NCBI GenBank assembly: GCA_944389885.1
Contig: CALXNZ010000003.1
Coordinates: 115,966 to 179,965, forward strand
DNA from: an uncultured Opitutales bacterium
GTDB lineage: Bacteria > Verrucomicrobiota > Verrucomicrobiia > Opitutales > Intestinicryptomonadaceae
Length of the DNA: 64,000 nt
Reading direction: 5' to 3'
Made by a program: the position numbers and the translations under genes. Below, one piece after another: positions 8,097 through 18,104 of the stretch (its first letter is position 1; the number at the start of each line of letters is the position of its first letter). A model generated the notes under the pieces. It had not been told where the DNA came from and did no database searches. It saw only the letters and a program-made list of their open reading frames with translations.

Positions 8097-10013
8097 ATGA
8101 GCGACCCTATTAAGCACGAGTGCGGTATAGCACTGATTAGATTACTCAAGCCCCAACGCTACTATTGGGAAAAATACGGATCTCCTATTTACGGATTCAA
8201 TAAACTCTTCCTGCTGATGGAAAAACAGCACAACCGCGGACAGGACGGAGCCGGAATAGGTGCCGTGAAAATAGGGGTACATCCCGGTCACAACTATATA
8301 TTTAGAGAGCGCAGCGCAAAAACCAACGGGTTGTCGCAGATATTTAAAGAACAGCTTGAGGATTATAACGATAAAGTCAGGCGCGGCATAATACATCCCG
8401 AATTTCCGAATACGGTAAAGGATAACTTTGACTACGCCGCAGAACTTCTCATAGGGCATTTGCGCTATGGCACGAGCGGTTCATACGATAAATGCACATG
8501 CCATCCGTTTTTCAGAAAGAGTACATGGCCCGCCCGCAACCTTCTGCTGGTTGGCAACTTCAACATTACAAATTCCGACGATCTCAACAAGCGCCTGATA
8601 GAGCGCGGCGTGCATCCCGTATTTACCACGGACACCCAGACTATTCTTGAGGAAATCTGCTTCCATCTCGATATAGAGCATGCCGAAATATATAGGCATT
8701 TGAGAGACCAGGGATATGCGGGGGAAGACATTCTTCGCATGATGAACGAATCTTTGAATCCCGTGCGCATAGTTAGCAACGCTGCAAAGAAATGGGACGG
8801 CGGCTATACAATAGCTGGGGCCATTGGGAATGGGGACGCCTTTGTAATAAGAGATCCACACGGAATACGTCCATGCTTTTACCTAAAGAATGACGAGATT
8901 GTGGCATTTGCGTCGGAGCGCGTGGCGTTAATGACTATTTTTGAGGCTTCGGCGGACCAAATAAAGGAGGTTCGTCCGGGCCATATATTTGTGGTTAAGA
9001 GCGACGGAACCGCTTATGAACAGCCTTTTACCAAAGAGGGCGAGCGCAAGTCTTGTACGTTTGAACGCATATATTTTTCGCGCGGGAACGATCCCGAAAT
9101 CTACAAGGAGCGCAAGGCGCTGGGCAAGGCGCTTTGTCCCAGAATATTTGAAAGCATAGACCGCGATTTCAAAAACAGCGTATTCAGCTATATTCCAAAT
9201 ACCGCGGAAATAGCCTATTACGGTATGCTTCACGGCCTGCGCATGATTCGCCGCGCCCAAGTTAAAGAGACGCTTTTGAAGCTTTCGGAGGAGGGAAAAA
9301 AATTGACTCCGGAACTCATTGACAGCCTGATAATGGACAACTGGCCGCGCGGAGAGAAAATAGCCCATAAGGACATAAAACTGCGCACATTCATATCTAA
9401 AGAGAAAGATAGAATGGAATTGGCGTCCCATGTTTACGACATCACCTACGGGGTAGTCACTCCGGACGACGTTCTGGTGTGCCTTGACGATTCAATTGTG
9501 CGCGGAACTACCTTAAAGCTTCAAATATTGCGCATATTGAGCCGCACAAATCCCAGAAAGATAGTGATAGCCTCAACGGCTCCGCAAATACGCTATCCCG
9601 ATTGCTACGGCATAGACATGAGCGAGATAGGAAAGTTTATAGCTTTTCAGGCGGCTATAAAGCTTTTGAAGGAGACCGGAAACATTGGCATACTTCAGGA
9701 AGTATATAGGCTCTGTTGCGAGCAGTGCGACAAACCCGCCGAAGAAATGGAAAACTATGTCAAAATGATTTACGACAAGTTTACCGCCGACCAGATTACG
9801 CAGAAAATTTCCGAGCTTGTGTATCCGCAAAACGTCGATTGGAAGGGCGAGGTTGAAATAGTGTATCAAAGTATAGAAGATCTGCACAAGGCGATACCGT
9901 CGTGTTCCGGAGATTGGTACTTTACCGGAAATTATCCTACTCCCGGAGGCTATAAGGTCTTGAACAACGCATTCATAAATTATTACGAAAACAAGGAAGG
10001 ACGCAGCTATTAA
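8097..10013 (+). CDS. purF: Amidophosphoribosyltransferase, large form
   Basis: 638 residues, about 150 longer than the E. coli enzyme but similar to the long form known from Bacteroidetes and Verrucomicrobia. An N-terminal class II glutamine amidotransferase domain begins MSDPIKHECGIALI; Cys9 is the expected nucleophile after removal of an eight-residue propeptide. The RGQDGAGIG and HLRYGTSG elements of the glutaminase site follow. The C-terminal phosphoribosyltransferase domain carries the PRPP loop CLDDSIVRGTT near residues 466-476. Extra length lies between and after these domains, including a helical insert around residues 390-450. Cysteines near the C-terminal part (RLCCEQCDKPAEE) could be metal-linked, but that is speculation. 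purD is the upstream neighbour. Confidence 0.92.
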   Translation: MSDPIKHECGIALIRLLKPQRYYWEKYGSPIYGFNKLFLLMEKQHNRGQDGAGIGAVKIGVHPGHNYIFRERSAKTNGLSQIFKEQLEDYNDKVRRGIIHPEFPNTVKDNFDYAAELLIGHLRYGTSGSYDKCTCHPFFRKSTWPARNLLLVGNFNITNSDDLNKRLIERGVHPVFTTDTQTILEEICFHLDIEHAEIYRHLRDQGYAGEDILRMMNESLNPVRIVSNAAKKWDGGYTIAGAIGNGDAFVIRDPHGIRPCFYLKNDEIVAFASERVALMTIFEASADQIKEVRPGHIFVVKSDGTAYEQPFTKEGERKSCTFERIYFSRGNDPEIYKERKALGKALCPRIFESIDRDFKNSVFSYIPNTAEIAYYGMLHGLRMIRRAQVKETLLKLSEEGKKLTPELIDSLIMDNWPRGEKIAHKDIKLRTFISKEKDRMELASHVYDITYGVVTPDDVLVCLDDSIVRGTTLKLQILRILSRTNPRKIVIASTAPQIRYPDCYGIDMSEIGKFIAFQAAIKLLKETGNIGILQEVYRLCCEQCDKPAEEMENYVKMIYDKFTADQITQKISELVYPQNVDWKGEVEIVYQSIEDLHKAIPSCSGDWYFTGNYPTPGGYKVLNNAFINYYENKEGRSY

Positions 10014-10023
10014 ATTTGCCTTT

Positions 10024-11586
10024 ATGAACCCCGATTTTAGCTGGGCGCAAAAGAGGGGGGCGGGTGTGTTTTTGCATATTTCGTCCCTGCCTTCCGAGTA
10101 CGGCATCGGAAACGTGGGAGCGGCGGCCAGGCCGTTTTTTGAATTTCTCGAGACTGCAGGTCTGGGCTATTGGCAGATATGTCCGCTGGGGCCTACGGGC
10201 TATGGCGATTCCCCGTACCAGTCGTTTTCGTCTTTTGCGGGCAATCCTTATTTTATAGACGTTTCCGAGCTCGTGGCTCTGGGATTGTTGAGGGAATCTC
10301 AGCTTGAGCCTTTGCGCAGGCTTCCGTCCGACTTTTGCGATTACGGGGGCATATACGGTATATTGCCCAAGTTGTTGCGCACTGCGTATTTGAATTGGCG
10401 CGCTACCGGAATGGGCGATTTGGGCTTTTGCGAAAGTTTTAAGCGGTTTTGTTCGCGCAATTCATTTTGGTTGGACGCGTACTCTCGTTATGTCGCGATA
10501 AAAGAGAAATTTGGAGGAAAGGCGTGGCTTGATTGGCCGGACAAGTACAGGAATTTCAATGAGGCAAAGCGTGTAAAACTGTCAGATGATGATATAGAAT
10601 CGGCGGAGTCGGCAAAATTTACGCAGTGGGTATTTTTTTGCCAGTATCAAAATTTCCGCAAATTAGCCTCAGAGCACGGGATTCAAATATTCGGAGATAT
10701 TCCCATATATGTGGCGCCTGATAGCGCCGACGCATGGAGCAATCCCCAACTGTTTAAACTCGATGAATTTGGAAATCCCTTGTTCGTCGCCGGAGTTGCT
10801 CCCGACTATTTTTCCGACAAGGGACAACTTTGGGGAAATCCGATTTACGATTGGAGCGGCTCGAAAAATGCCGTTTACGAATTTTGGAGACTCAGATTGA
10901 AGTCTGCGTTCGAGCTGTTTGATGTGGTGCGCTTGGACCACTTTAGGGGGTTCGCGGATTATTGGTCTATTCCGGCCTCCGCAAAAGACGCCCGCGAGGG
11001 GAAGTGGATTAAAGGCCCAGGGAGGGGTTTTTTTATTTTTTTGCGAAAAAATTTTCCATCGCAGAAATTCGTGGCGGAGGATTTGGGATTGTTGTCCCCG
11101 GAGGCTGAAAAATTGCGCGACGATATTAAAATTCCCTCTATGGCCGTTCTTCAATTCGCCTTCGGGGGGGATTCATCAAACCCGTATCTGCCGCACAATG
11201 TTAAACGCGAATGCGTTTATTATACGGGAACGCACGACAACAACACCGCTATGGGCTGGTACGCTGCGGCTAACGAAACCGAAAGGGACGATTTCAGGAC
11301 ATACTTTCGCTCTTCGGGGGAATCTGCGTCGTGGGATATGATACATGCGGTTATGCTTTCGCAGCCGAAACTTGCCGTTTTCCCGATGCAGGACGTGTTG
11401 TCCCTGCCTTCGGAATGCCGCACAAATACGCCAGGGTTGCCGCATGGAAACTGGAAATGGCGCATGACCCTACTCCAGCTTGAGACAGCCAGACGCGATA
11501 ACGCCCCTTATATAAGGCGCCTTTGCAAACTTTCGGGAAGAATTGTTCCTGAAAAAGCGTTCAAAAAAGAGTTGAAAAGAAAGTAG
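10024..11586 (+). CDS. malQ: 4-alpha-glucanotransferase (amylomaltase)
   Basis: 520 residues, GH77. It transfers alpha-1,4-glucan segments between maltodextrins in the cytosol, serving glycogen or maltodextrin metabolism. Conserved elements: GVFLHISSLPSEYGIGN at the N-terminus, QICPLGPTGYGDSPYQS, the nucleophile region FDVVRLDHFRGF (Asp in VRLDH), the acid/base Glu in KFVAEDLGLL, and YTGTHDNNTAMGWY. It begins 10 bases after purF and is followed 25 bases later by ptsI, so all three may be on one transcript. No Shine-Dalgarno is visible. No other glycogen genes are in the window. Confidence 0.96.
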   Translation: MNPDFSWAQKRGAGVFLHISSLPSEYGIGNVGAAARPFFEFLETAGLGYWQICPLGPTGYGDSPYQSFSSFAGNPYFIDVSELVALGLLRESQLEPLRRLPSDFCDYGGIYGILPKLLRTAYLNWRATGMGDLGFCESFKRFCSRNSFWLDAYSRYVAIKEKFGGKAWLDWPDKYRNFNEAKRVKLSDDDIESAESAKFTQWVFFCQYQNFRKLASEHGIQIFGDIPIYVAPDSADAWSNPQLFKLDEFGNPLFVAGVAPDYFSDKGQLWGNPIYDWSGSKNAVYEFWRLRLKSAFELFDVVRLDHFRGFADYWSIPASAKDAREGKWIKGPGRGFFIFLRKNFPSQKFVAEDLGLLSPEAEKLRDDIKIPSMAVLQFAFGGDSSNPYLPHNVKRECVYYTGTHDNNTAMGWYAAANETERDDFRTYFRSSGESASWDMIHAVMLSQPKLAVFPMQDVLSLPSECRTNTPGLPHGNWKWRMTLLQLETARRDNAPYIRRLCKLSGRIVPEKAFKKELKRK

Positions 11587-11611
11587 GGCTCTAAAGAATA
11601 GAACAAAATAG

Positions 11612-13387
11612 ATGGACGAAAAAACTCAGGAAACTCTTTTGAGGGGAATGTCGGTATCAAAGGGCATAGCCTATGGCGAAGCTTGCGTCATTCTCCATTC
11701 AAGCGTCGAAGTTCCGATGTTTGAAATAAAAGATTCCGAACGCGAAAGCGAAATCGCAAAGTTTCAGGAGGCCATTCTAAAAACCCGCCGCGATATAGAT
11801 AAATTAAAGTCCGAATTGTCGGAAAGCGTCGGGGAATCCGAGGCGTCGATATTTGACGCGCATCTGCTTGTGCTTGAAGACGTGGCAATAATGCAAGAGA
11901 CCATGTCGATGTTTGAGCGGCAAAATTATAATATTGGTTATTGCTATTCTTCAACTGTCAAAAAGTTCATTGCCGCGTTTGAAAAAATCGACGATCCGTT
12001 TATAAAAGAGCGCATATCGGATTTGCGCGACGTGTCAAAGAGGGTTCTGGATAATATGCTCGGCAGAAACAGCGCTCAAATAGGAGCTTTCGCCGATGCG
12101 GTGGTCTTGGTAAGCGGGGATTTCGCCCCGTCGGATTTTGCCCTCGTAGATAAAAACAAGATACTGGCGATAGTTTCCGAAAAAGGCTCTCAAACAAGCC
12201 ATACGGCAATTCTCGCGCGCTCGATAGGGGTTCCGTGCGTAGTCGGCATAGAGGACGTGGCGGATAAAATTTCATCGGGGCAAACGGTCCTGATAGACGG
12301 TTATAACGGGTCCGTAGTGGTCTCGCCGCTAAAATCGACATTAAATCGCTATACGGAATTGGAGCGCGTCCACCAGGAAATACATACGCTTTTCGATTCC
12401 TCCCTTCCTTATCCGTCCGAAACCCCCGACGGCAAGAAATTTTCCATTTGCATAAACATAAGCGGAGCTTCCGATATAACCCCTCGAGATATGTCGTCTT
12501 GCGACGGAGTCGGATTGTTCCGCACGGAGAACTTTTTTCTGAACTGCGGAGACTTTCCCGACGAGGAAACCCAGTACATGGCGTATTCCGATGCCGTAAA
12601 GTCCGCCCTTGGGAAACCCGTAGTAATCCGCACTCTCGACCTTGGAGGAGATAAGAATCTTCGGCTTATGAAAGAAATAAGCAAAGAGGAAAACCCTTTC
12701 ATGGGGTATCGCGCGATAAGATTCTGTCTGGATCATAGGGAGTTGTTTATGCAGCAGTTGCGCGCTATCCTCAGGGCGAGCGCCGACGGCGATGTGCGCA
12801 TTCTCATACCTATGATTTGCTCAATACGCGAAGTGGAGAGGGCGCGCATTATGATAGAAGACGCCAAATCGCAGCTTTCCGCAAGCGGGATTCCGTATAA
12901 CCACGACGTAAAAGTGGGGGTGATGATAGAAGTGCCGAGCGCGGCCATCACCACCGATATCATAGCCAGAGCCTGCGATTTTGTAAGCATTGGGACAAAC
13001 GACCTTATCCAATATCTCCTGGCGGTTGACCGCGTAAACGAAATGGTGGCGCACCTGTATGAACCTACGCATCCGGCTGTGGTTCGCACTCTCAATATGA
13101 TAGTTTCGGCGGCCCACAGCGCGGAAATCCCGGTATGCGTCTGCGGCGAATTGGCAGCCGACCCCACGTTTGCGCCTCTTTTGCTGGGCATGGGAGTTGA
13201 CGAATTCAGCATGTCGCCTAAATCCGTGGGCGAAATAAAATTTTTGCTGCGAAAAATAAAAATGAACGATGCAAAAAGGCTGAGGGACGAAGTCTTGGCT
13301 TTACAGCGGTCTCGCCATATAATAAGCCATTTGCGCTCCTTCCATTATGAAATGATGGAGCCGTTCCTGTCTTCCGAGCATCTTTAG
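11612..13387 (+). CDS. ptsI: PTS enzyme I (phosphoenolpyruvate-protein phosphotransferase)
   Basis: 591 residues, a full-length cytosolic EI. The phosphohistidine is His197 in GSQTSHTAIL, followed by the swivel-domain ARSIGVPCVVG. The PEP-binding barrel contains LFRTENFF, RTLDLGGDK, SIGTNDLIQY and the catalytic Cys in CVCGELAADP. It would pass phosphate from PEP to HPr. Neither HPr nor any EII gene is in this window, so partners must be elsewhere, or the system could serve regulation rather than sugar uptake. The gene is convergent with rsmE; I saw no convincing terminator in the 160-base gap. Confidence 0.95.
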   Translation: MDEKTQETLLRGMSVSKGIAYGEACVILHSSVEVPMFEIKDSERESEIAKFQEAILKTRRDIDKLKSELSESVGESEASIFDAHLLVLEDVAIMQETMSMFERQNYNIGYCYSSTVKKFIAAFEKIDDPFIKERISDLRDVSKRVLDNMLGRNSAQIGAFADAVVLVSGDFAPSDFALVDKNKILAIVSEKGSQTSHTAILARSIGVPCVVGIEDVADKISSGQTVLIDGYNGSVVVSPLKSTLNRYTELERVHQEIHTLFDSSLPYPSETPDGKKFSICINISGASDITPRDMSSCDGVGLFRTENFFLNCGDFPDEETQYMAYSDAVKSALGKPVVIRTLDLGGDKNLRLMKEISKEENPFMGYRAIRFCLDHRELFMQQLRAILRASADGDVRILIPMICSIREVERARIMIEDAKSQLSASGIPYNHDVKVGVMIEVPSAAITTDIIARACDFVSIGTNDLIQYLLAVDRVNEMVAHLYEPTHPAVVRTLNMIVSAAHSAEIPVCVCGELAADPTFAPLLLGMGVDEFSMSPKSVGEIKFLLRKIKMNDAKRLRDEVLALQRSRHIISHLRSFHYEMMEPFLSSEHL

Positions 13388-13551
13388 TACGGATATTGCG
13401 GAATTATAATTTAAAAGCGTGGGAAATCCGCGTATATTTGCCTTATTCTAATCGTCGAGATATGTGAATATCGGGGCATTTTTATTGTAAGTGTTCGTGG
13501 ATTGGCGAGGTGATGACGGCCCGCATATTGTCGCAGGAATATATGTGCCGC

Positions 13552-14265
13552 CTAGGGCGAGCCGGGTTGGGGAATTTGAGCCAGAGCGGCTATGATGGCG
13601 GAATCGGTGCGCAGTATTCGCGGGCCGAGACTCGCAAGCGTAAATCCGGAATTTCTCAAGATATCGCGCTCGCTATTGGAGAATCCGCGTTCTGAGCCGA
13701 ATATTACGCAAAAAGAAGAGCCGTTTTTTACGCTGTCGGAAAAGTTTGATGTAGCCTCGTAGGGATCGGGAGCAAGCTTTATGGAGTTTGGCATTAAAGA
13801 GCTTGCGGTTTCTATGGCCGATTCGATGTCCTGGGCGGTGCGGAATTGCGGGATATGGGAGGAGCATGCCTGTTCGGCTCCTCGTATTAAATGCTCCCTA
13901 AATTCGCCTGTGTAGAGTGAGCTTTTGATATACGATACATCGCATTTTTGCGAAGCGTAGAAAATCAGGCATTCAACCCCGAAGCACGCCGATTCAAATA
14001 AGATGCGTTTTGCGATTTGCGGGCGCGGAAAGGCCGATATTAAAACGCATCTAAGCTGAGGTGGAGAGTAAATCGGCTTGACGGGAGCGAGTGTTGCGCC
14101 GAGTTTGTCATACGATATTTTACATAAATACAGTCCGGCATTTATTTCGCCTGCAAATACCGTTCCACCCTGCGGTATTTTTAAAACGGACTTGCAATGG
14201 ACAAACCTTAAATCGTCGGAATCCATTCTAAAAGGAGGCGGATTGCTGAACAATATAGAGTTCAT
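13552..14265 (-). CDS. rsmE: 16S rRNA (uracil-1498-N3)-methyltransferase, RsmE family
   Basis: 237 residues, the expected length. A PUA-like N-terminal half begins RFVHCKSVLKIPQGG. The SPOUT methyltransferase knot at the C-terminus is recognisable from VIFGSERGFSNSER followed by LGPRILRTDSAIIAAL, which corresponds to the family's GPEGG...E and LG.RILR.ETA. The family glycine-proline-glutamate is changed to GSERG, and ETA to DSA, so this copy is fairly divergent. It acts on assembled 30S subunits. It is convergent with ptsI and divergent from the ACP gene. Confidence 0.82.
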   Translation of the reverse strand: MNSILFSNPPPFRMDSDDLRFVHCKSVLKIPQGGTVFAGEINAGLYLCKISYDKLGATLAPVKPIYSPPQLRCVLISAFPRPQIAKRILFESACFGVECLIFYASQKCDVSYIKSSLYTGEFREHLIRGAEQACSSHIPQFRTAQDIESAIETASSLMPNSIKLAPDPYEATSNFSDSVKNGSSFCVIFGSERGFSNSERDILRNSGFTLASLGPRILRTDSAIIAALAQIPQPGSP

Positions 14266-14369
14266 TTTTTTTATTAGTGTAATTGGAGCTTCTTATTTCA
14301 ACAAAAAATTGTCGAACAAACTCTTTTAAATGGTTGAAATCATCGTGAACTTGTGTTGAACTTCGGCCT

Positions 14370-14732
14370 ATGAATTCCGAAAATTTTACCCAGGAAGATG
14401 AAGCAAATCTTAGAGAGTCGCTAAAACGATGTTCTCCAGAGACTATAGAAAAAGCCGTCGAATTTAGAAAGACGCATAATCCAGAGCTCGTAGGCCCCGT
14501 TGTCATAGGAATAATAACCAGGTTCGTGGAGCCGGATAAACGAGAAATGCTGAAAAACGCCCCCGATACCATAATAATGACCGACGATTTGGGGTTGGAT
14601 TCGCTCACTATGGTGGAAATAGTTCTCGCAGTGGAAGACGCCATAGGCATGGGCATAGATAACGACGAGATTCAACAACTTAGAACTCTCGGGGATATTA
14701 AAGAATTTATACGCAGGAAAATTACCGCGTAA
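14370..14732 (+). CDS. Acyl carrier protein with an N-terminal extension
   Basis: 120 residues, about 40 more than a normal ACP. The C-terminal ~55 residues form a carrier domain with the phosphopantetheine site GLDSL (Ser78), then MVEIVLAVEDAIG, and helix IV TLGDIKEFIRR. The first ~45 residues are predicted helical and highly charged, and I recognise no known domain. It is the first gene of the plus-strand envelope series and ends 65 bases before the ATPase gene's ATG. No fatty-acid synthesis genes are adjacent, so it may be a dedicated carrier rather than the housekeeping AcpP. No Shine-Dalgarno. Confidence 0.8.
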   Translation: MNSENFTQEDEANLRESLKRCSPETIEKAVEFRKTHNPELVGPVVIGIITRFVEPDKREMLKNAPDTIIMTDDLGLDSLTMVEIVLAVEDAIGMGIDNDEIQQLRTLGDIKEFIRRKITA

Positions 14733-14797
14733 GCGCTTTGTCGCGCAAGGGCTCGTTTTGCCCCGGCGACAATTCGGCGTTTGGTTCTACCGTGATT

Positions 14798-15829
14798 ATG
14801 GCGGAAGATTTACAGGATTGCGCGAATTCCGTAGTGGTTAGGCGCCTTACCAAAACATATGGCGGGATAAGAGCCATAGACGGAGTTTCATTCAGAATAG
14901 GGAAGGGCGAGGTCGTAGGCTTCTTGGGGCCAAACGGCGCCGGTAAGAGCACGACCATGCGCATACTCGCCGGTATGATGCCCGCGACTTCAGGCACGGC
15001 CCATATATGCGGAATAAGCGTGGCAAATTTTCCGGAAAAGACCCGCAATATAGTGGGTTATATGCCGGAGAACAACCCTCTGCCGGAAGATCTGCGAGTT
15101 GTTGAATACCTTAGGTTTAGAGCCAGATTAAAAGGAGTCCCCGCCCACGATGTCAAAAGGCGTGTAGACGAGGTCATGAAGACTTGCGAATTGCATCGCA
15201 AAGCCGCCCGCAGGGTCATAGGCAACCTGTCTAAAGGCTTTAGGCAAAGAGTTGGAATCGCCGATGCAATATTGTCGAATCCTAATGTCATAATTATGGA
15301 CGAGCCGACAATAGGTTTGGATCCGCACCAAATATTGGCAATTCGCAAACTGGTAGCGTCGCTTAGGGGCAAAATGAGCGTAATTATAAGCAGCCACATA
15401 TTGCCGGAAATAGAGCTCATGTGCGACCGCGTGATAATAATAAACCAAGGCATCATAGTAGCAAGCGGCTCGCCGGAGCGCCTGAGAAATGAATTTATAA
15501 AAGATGAGAACTACGAAGTTTCGCTCAAATGCGAGCCAGACGAATTCGCAAAAGTCTTATCTTCAATACTCGACGATATTTCGATAAAGTCGGTGTCGAA
15601 CGCGGATGCGGAAGGATATAGAGACTACGTTTTGAAGGCTCCGGTCGGGCGCGATATAGGGGCGGTTCTGATAAGCGAGTTGTCGAAGGATACCCGCTAC
15701 GCATTGAGGTCGCTATCCCACAAAAAACCGAGCCTTGAGGAGATATTTATGGCGGCTACGCGCAGGAGCTGGGACGAAGTCCGCAGCGTTGGTTCTTCGG
15801 AAAAAACAGCCGAGGAGGATATGAAATGA
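14798..15829 (+). CDS. ABC transporter ATP-binding protein, GldA-like
   Basis: 343 residues from the ATG at 14798 (an in-frame TTG at 14738 would add 20 residues of low quality). One nucleotide-binding domain: Walker A GPNGAGKST, a signature-like LSKGFRQR, Walker B VIIMDEPTIGLDP, and H-loop SSHILPEIE. After the domain a ~90-residue C-terminal extension occurs, as in ABC-2 family exporters. Its stop overlaps the start of the permease gene (ATGA), so the two are translationally coupled. In Bacteroidetes the equivalent GldA-GldF-GldG supports gliding; in non-gliding phyla the role is unknown. Confidence 0.88.
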   Translation: MAEDLQDCANSVVVRRLTKTYGGIRAIDGVSFRIGKGEVVGFLGPNGAGKSTTMRILAGMMPATSGTAHICGISVANFPEKTRNIVGYMPENNPLPEDLRVVEYLRFRARLKGVPAHDVKRRVDEVMKTCELHRKAARRVIGNLSKGFRQRVGIADAILSNPNVIIMDEPTIGLDPHQILAIRKLVASLRGKMSVIISSHILPEIELMCDRVIIINQGIIVASGSPERLRNEFIKDENYEVSLKCEPDEFAKVLSSILDDISIKSVSNADAEGYRDYVLKAPVGRDIGAVLISELSKDTRYALRSLSHKKPSLEEIFMAATRRSWDEVRSVGSSEKTAEEDMK

Positions 15830-16593
15830 GAAGGTTTATAACGCTTTTTTGTTATCAGTTGCATTTGATGGCCATATCGTTTTCCACCTATGCGGCGGCA
15901 TTTCTGTTTTTGTCTTTCATGGCTCTAATGTATTTGGTGGGTTTGGTGGAAATAAGCGTTGGGCCGTCGAGACAGTCGCCCACGGAGCTGTTCCTTTCGA
16001 TATTTTGGGTGCCGGTATTGTTTTTGGTTCCCCTGATTACGATGAAGAGCCTTTCGGAAGAGCGCAGAATGGGAACTCTGGGAACCCTTATGACAACGCC
16101 AGTGTCGGCGTGGCAAATAGTCTTGTCGAAGTTTTTAGCCTGTTATTTTTTCTATGTTATACTTTGGGTCGCAACCCTCGCATTTCCTCTTATAACTGCG
16201 ATGTATATGCCGCGAACGGCGGTTGATGCCAGAATATTCGACATTTGGCAGATAGGTACCGGCTATGCGTTCATATTTGTGAGCGGGGCGATGTATGTGG
16301 CCGTAGGAATATTTGCAAGCTCTCTGACGCGCTCCACGCTTGTTTCCGGAATGCTTTCTTTCTGCATGCTGTTTTTTGCAATAATAGGCTCCGGATTGTT
16401 GTCTAATTTTCCCCTGCCGGAAAGCGGGGCTATGGCGCTCTTGACAAAACCGGCGGAATATATGCAGACATTTAAGCACCTTGAAGATTTTAGCATGTCG
16501 ATAATGGATACGCGTCCGTTTTTCTTCTATCTTAGCACGGCGCTGTTGCTGCTGTCGTTCACTTCCCTCATAACGGAGTCTAAAAACGCATGA
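15826..16593 (+). CDS. ABC-2 type permease, GldF-like
   Basis: 255 residues with six predicted membrane helices (first near residues 15-38, last near residues 230-248). The segment MKSLSEERRMGTLGTLMTTPVSAWQIVLSK is the conserved cytoplasmic EERR.GT...L.TTPV element of ABC-2/GldF permeases that contacts the ATPase. Both ends overlap neighbouring genes by four bases (ATGA), so it is made in step with the ATPase and the GldG-like subunit. The transported substrate is unknown. Confidence 0.87.
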   Translation: MRRFITLFCYQLHLMAISFSTYAAAFLFLSFMALMYLVGLVEISVGPSRQSPTELFLSIFWVPVLFLVPLITMKSLSEERRMGTLGTLMTTPVSAWQIVLSKFLACYFFYVILWVATLAFPLITAMYMPRTAVDARIFDIWQIGTGYAFIFVSGAMYVAVGIFASSLTRSTLVSGMLSFCMLFFAIIGSGLLSNFPLPESGAMALLTKPAEYMQTFKHLEDFSMSIMDTRPFFFYLSTALLLLSFTSLITESKNA

Positions 16594-18074
16594 AAAAGGG
16601 AAGATTTGAAGATTTTAAGTTTGTGACGCGTTTTAAGCGCCTGAATTTGATGGCCCAAATCGCGCTTGGACTTTCCCTGTATATAGGGTTGAATTTTATG
16701 GCGGCCCGCCATTATAGGCGTTGGGATTTTTCGTCGGATATGCGAAATTCGCTGTCTCCGGAGAGCGTGGCGTATGTCAAGTCGCTGGAGGATCCCGTCG
16801 AAATTTTCGCAGTGGTTTCCCAAGGGGTAAATGATAGGGATAGCCAGCAGATTGTGCGCGACCTCTCGTCTCTTTTGAGGCGCTATGAGTACGCGTCTTC
16901 CAGAAATGCCCCGGTGAAGGTCGATTTCATAAATCCCCATCTCGACAATAAAAAAGCGGAGAAACTCGTGCAGCGCTTTGGCTCGGATTTGGAGGATTGC
17001 GTGATAGTATCCGGAAAGAATCGGTTTAAACGCATACCGATAGTGGATTTCTACGGGGCCGAAAATGGAGCCGACCGCAGGGATTTCAACGGAGAACAGC
17101 TGATAAGTTCGGCGATATTAAACGTTAGCTACGGGAAAGAGCCTAAAATATATTTTCTAAAAGGACACGGCGAAATGAGCATAAAGAGCGCAAATTCAAT
17201 GCGCGGGCTTTCCGAGTTTGTGCAGTCTTTGCGCTCGCGGAATTATGCGGTTGCCGAACTCGACTTAAACGAGAGCAAACGCATACCTGACGACGCCGAC
17301 ATGATAGTAATAGCCGGGGCTCAAATGGAATTTTTGCCGAAGGAAATAGACGCCTTGAGAAAGTATCTCTTAAACTCGAACGGGCGGCTTATCGTATTTT
17401 TGGAGATGGGGCCCCTGCACGGTCTCGAAAATATATTTTACGAATGGGGCATAATGAGCGACGATATGCTCGTTCTTGATTCCGGAGGGGACTACGAGAG
17501 CGCGTCCGGAGACATGATAGCGCGCAATTTCCCGCAAAAGTCTCATGCTATCGTGCACTATCTTATAAGCATGGATATGCCGGTGCAGTTTGGCTCTGTT
17601 CGCCCTGTGCGCCCCGATATGGGAGCGCCTGTGGACGAGGCCCTGAAGTTGGAGCCCATAATATTGAGCAGCAAATCGAGTTGGGGCGAAAAATCCTATC
17701 TGAGGGGAGGCATGCAAAGCTATAATTCTGAAACAGACATTCCCGGGCCGCTTCCTCTGGCAATGACCGCCTCCCGAAAAAGGGGAGCCGATCTCGGTTT
17801 GACAATTCCCGGCGGGAAACTTGCGGTGTTTGGAGACGAGAATTTCATAGCCAACAAATGGTTCAATAGACTTGGAAATTCAAAACTTGCCATAAATACG
17901 GTGGATTGGATGTTTGACGAAAACAATATGTTAAACATAGCCCCGCGCCGGCTTGATTCCTATTCGATAACGCTTTCCCAGAGCGAAATCTATGCGTTGG
18001 CTTTGCGCTTTGGAGCGCTTCCGATAGCGGCGGCTTTAGCCGGGTTTATAGTGTTTCTATTGAGGCGCCGCTGA
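16590..18074 (+). CDS. GldG-like auxiliary protein of the ABC exporter
   Basis: 494 residues. One membrane helix near the N-terminus (residues ~22-40, LMAQIALGLSLYIGLNF), a large extracytoplasmic region of about 420 residues, and a C-terminal helix ending in LLRRR. The central region has the DUF4350/GldG-type fold signature: EIFAVVSQGVNDRDSQQI, KIYFLKGHGEMSI and DADMIVIAGAQMEF, with a later KLAVFGDENFIANKW. This topology is typical of GldG-like proteins that accompany GldA/GldF. It starts inside the permease stop codon. It is followed at 18105 by the DUF4340 gene. Confidence 0.82.
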   Translation: MKKGRFEDFKFVTRFKRLNLMAQIALGLSLYIGLNFMAARHYRRWDFSSDMRNSLSPESVAYVKSLEDPVEIFAVVSQGVNDRDSQQIVRDLSSLLRRYEYASSRNAPVKVDFINPHLDNKKAEKLVQRFGSDLEDCVIVSGKNRFKRIPIVDFYGAENGADRRDFNGEQLISSAILNVSYGKEPKIYFLKGHGEMSIKSANSMRGLSEFVQSLRSRNYAVAELDLNESKRIPDDADMIVIAGAQMEFLPKEIDALRKYLLNSNGRLIVFLEMGPLHGLENIFYEWGIMSDDMLVLDSGGDYESASGDMIARNFPQKSHAIVHYLISMDMPVQFGSVRPVRPDMGAPVDEALKLEPIILSSKSSWGEKSYLRGGMQSYNSETDIPGPLPLAMTASRKRGADLGLTIPGGKLAVFGDENFIANKWFNRLGNSKLAINTVDWMFDENNMLNIAPRRLDSYSITLSQSEIYALALRFGALPIAAALAGFIVFLLRRR

Positions 18075-18104
18075 GTGGGGCCTGCTGGAGAAAGGGTAGA
18101 GATT

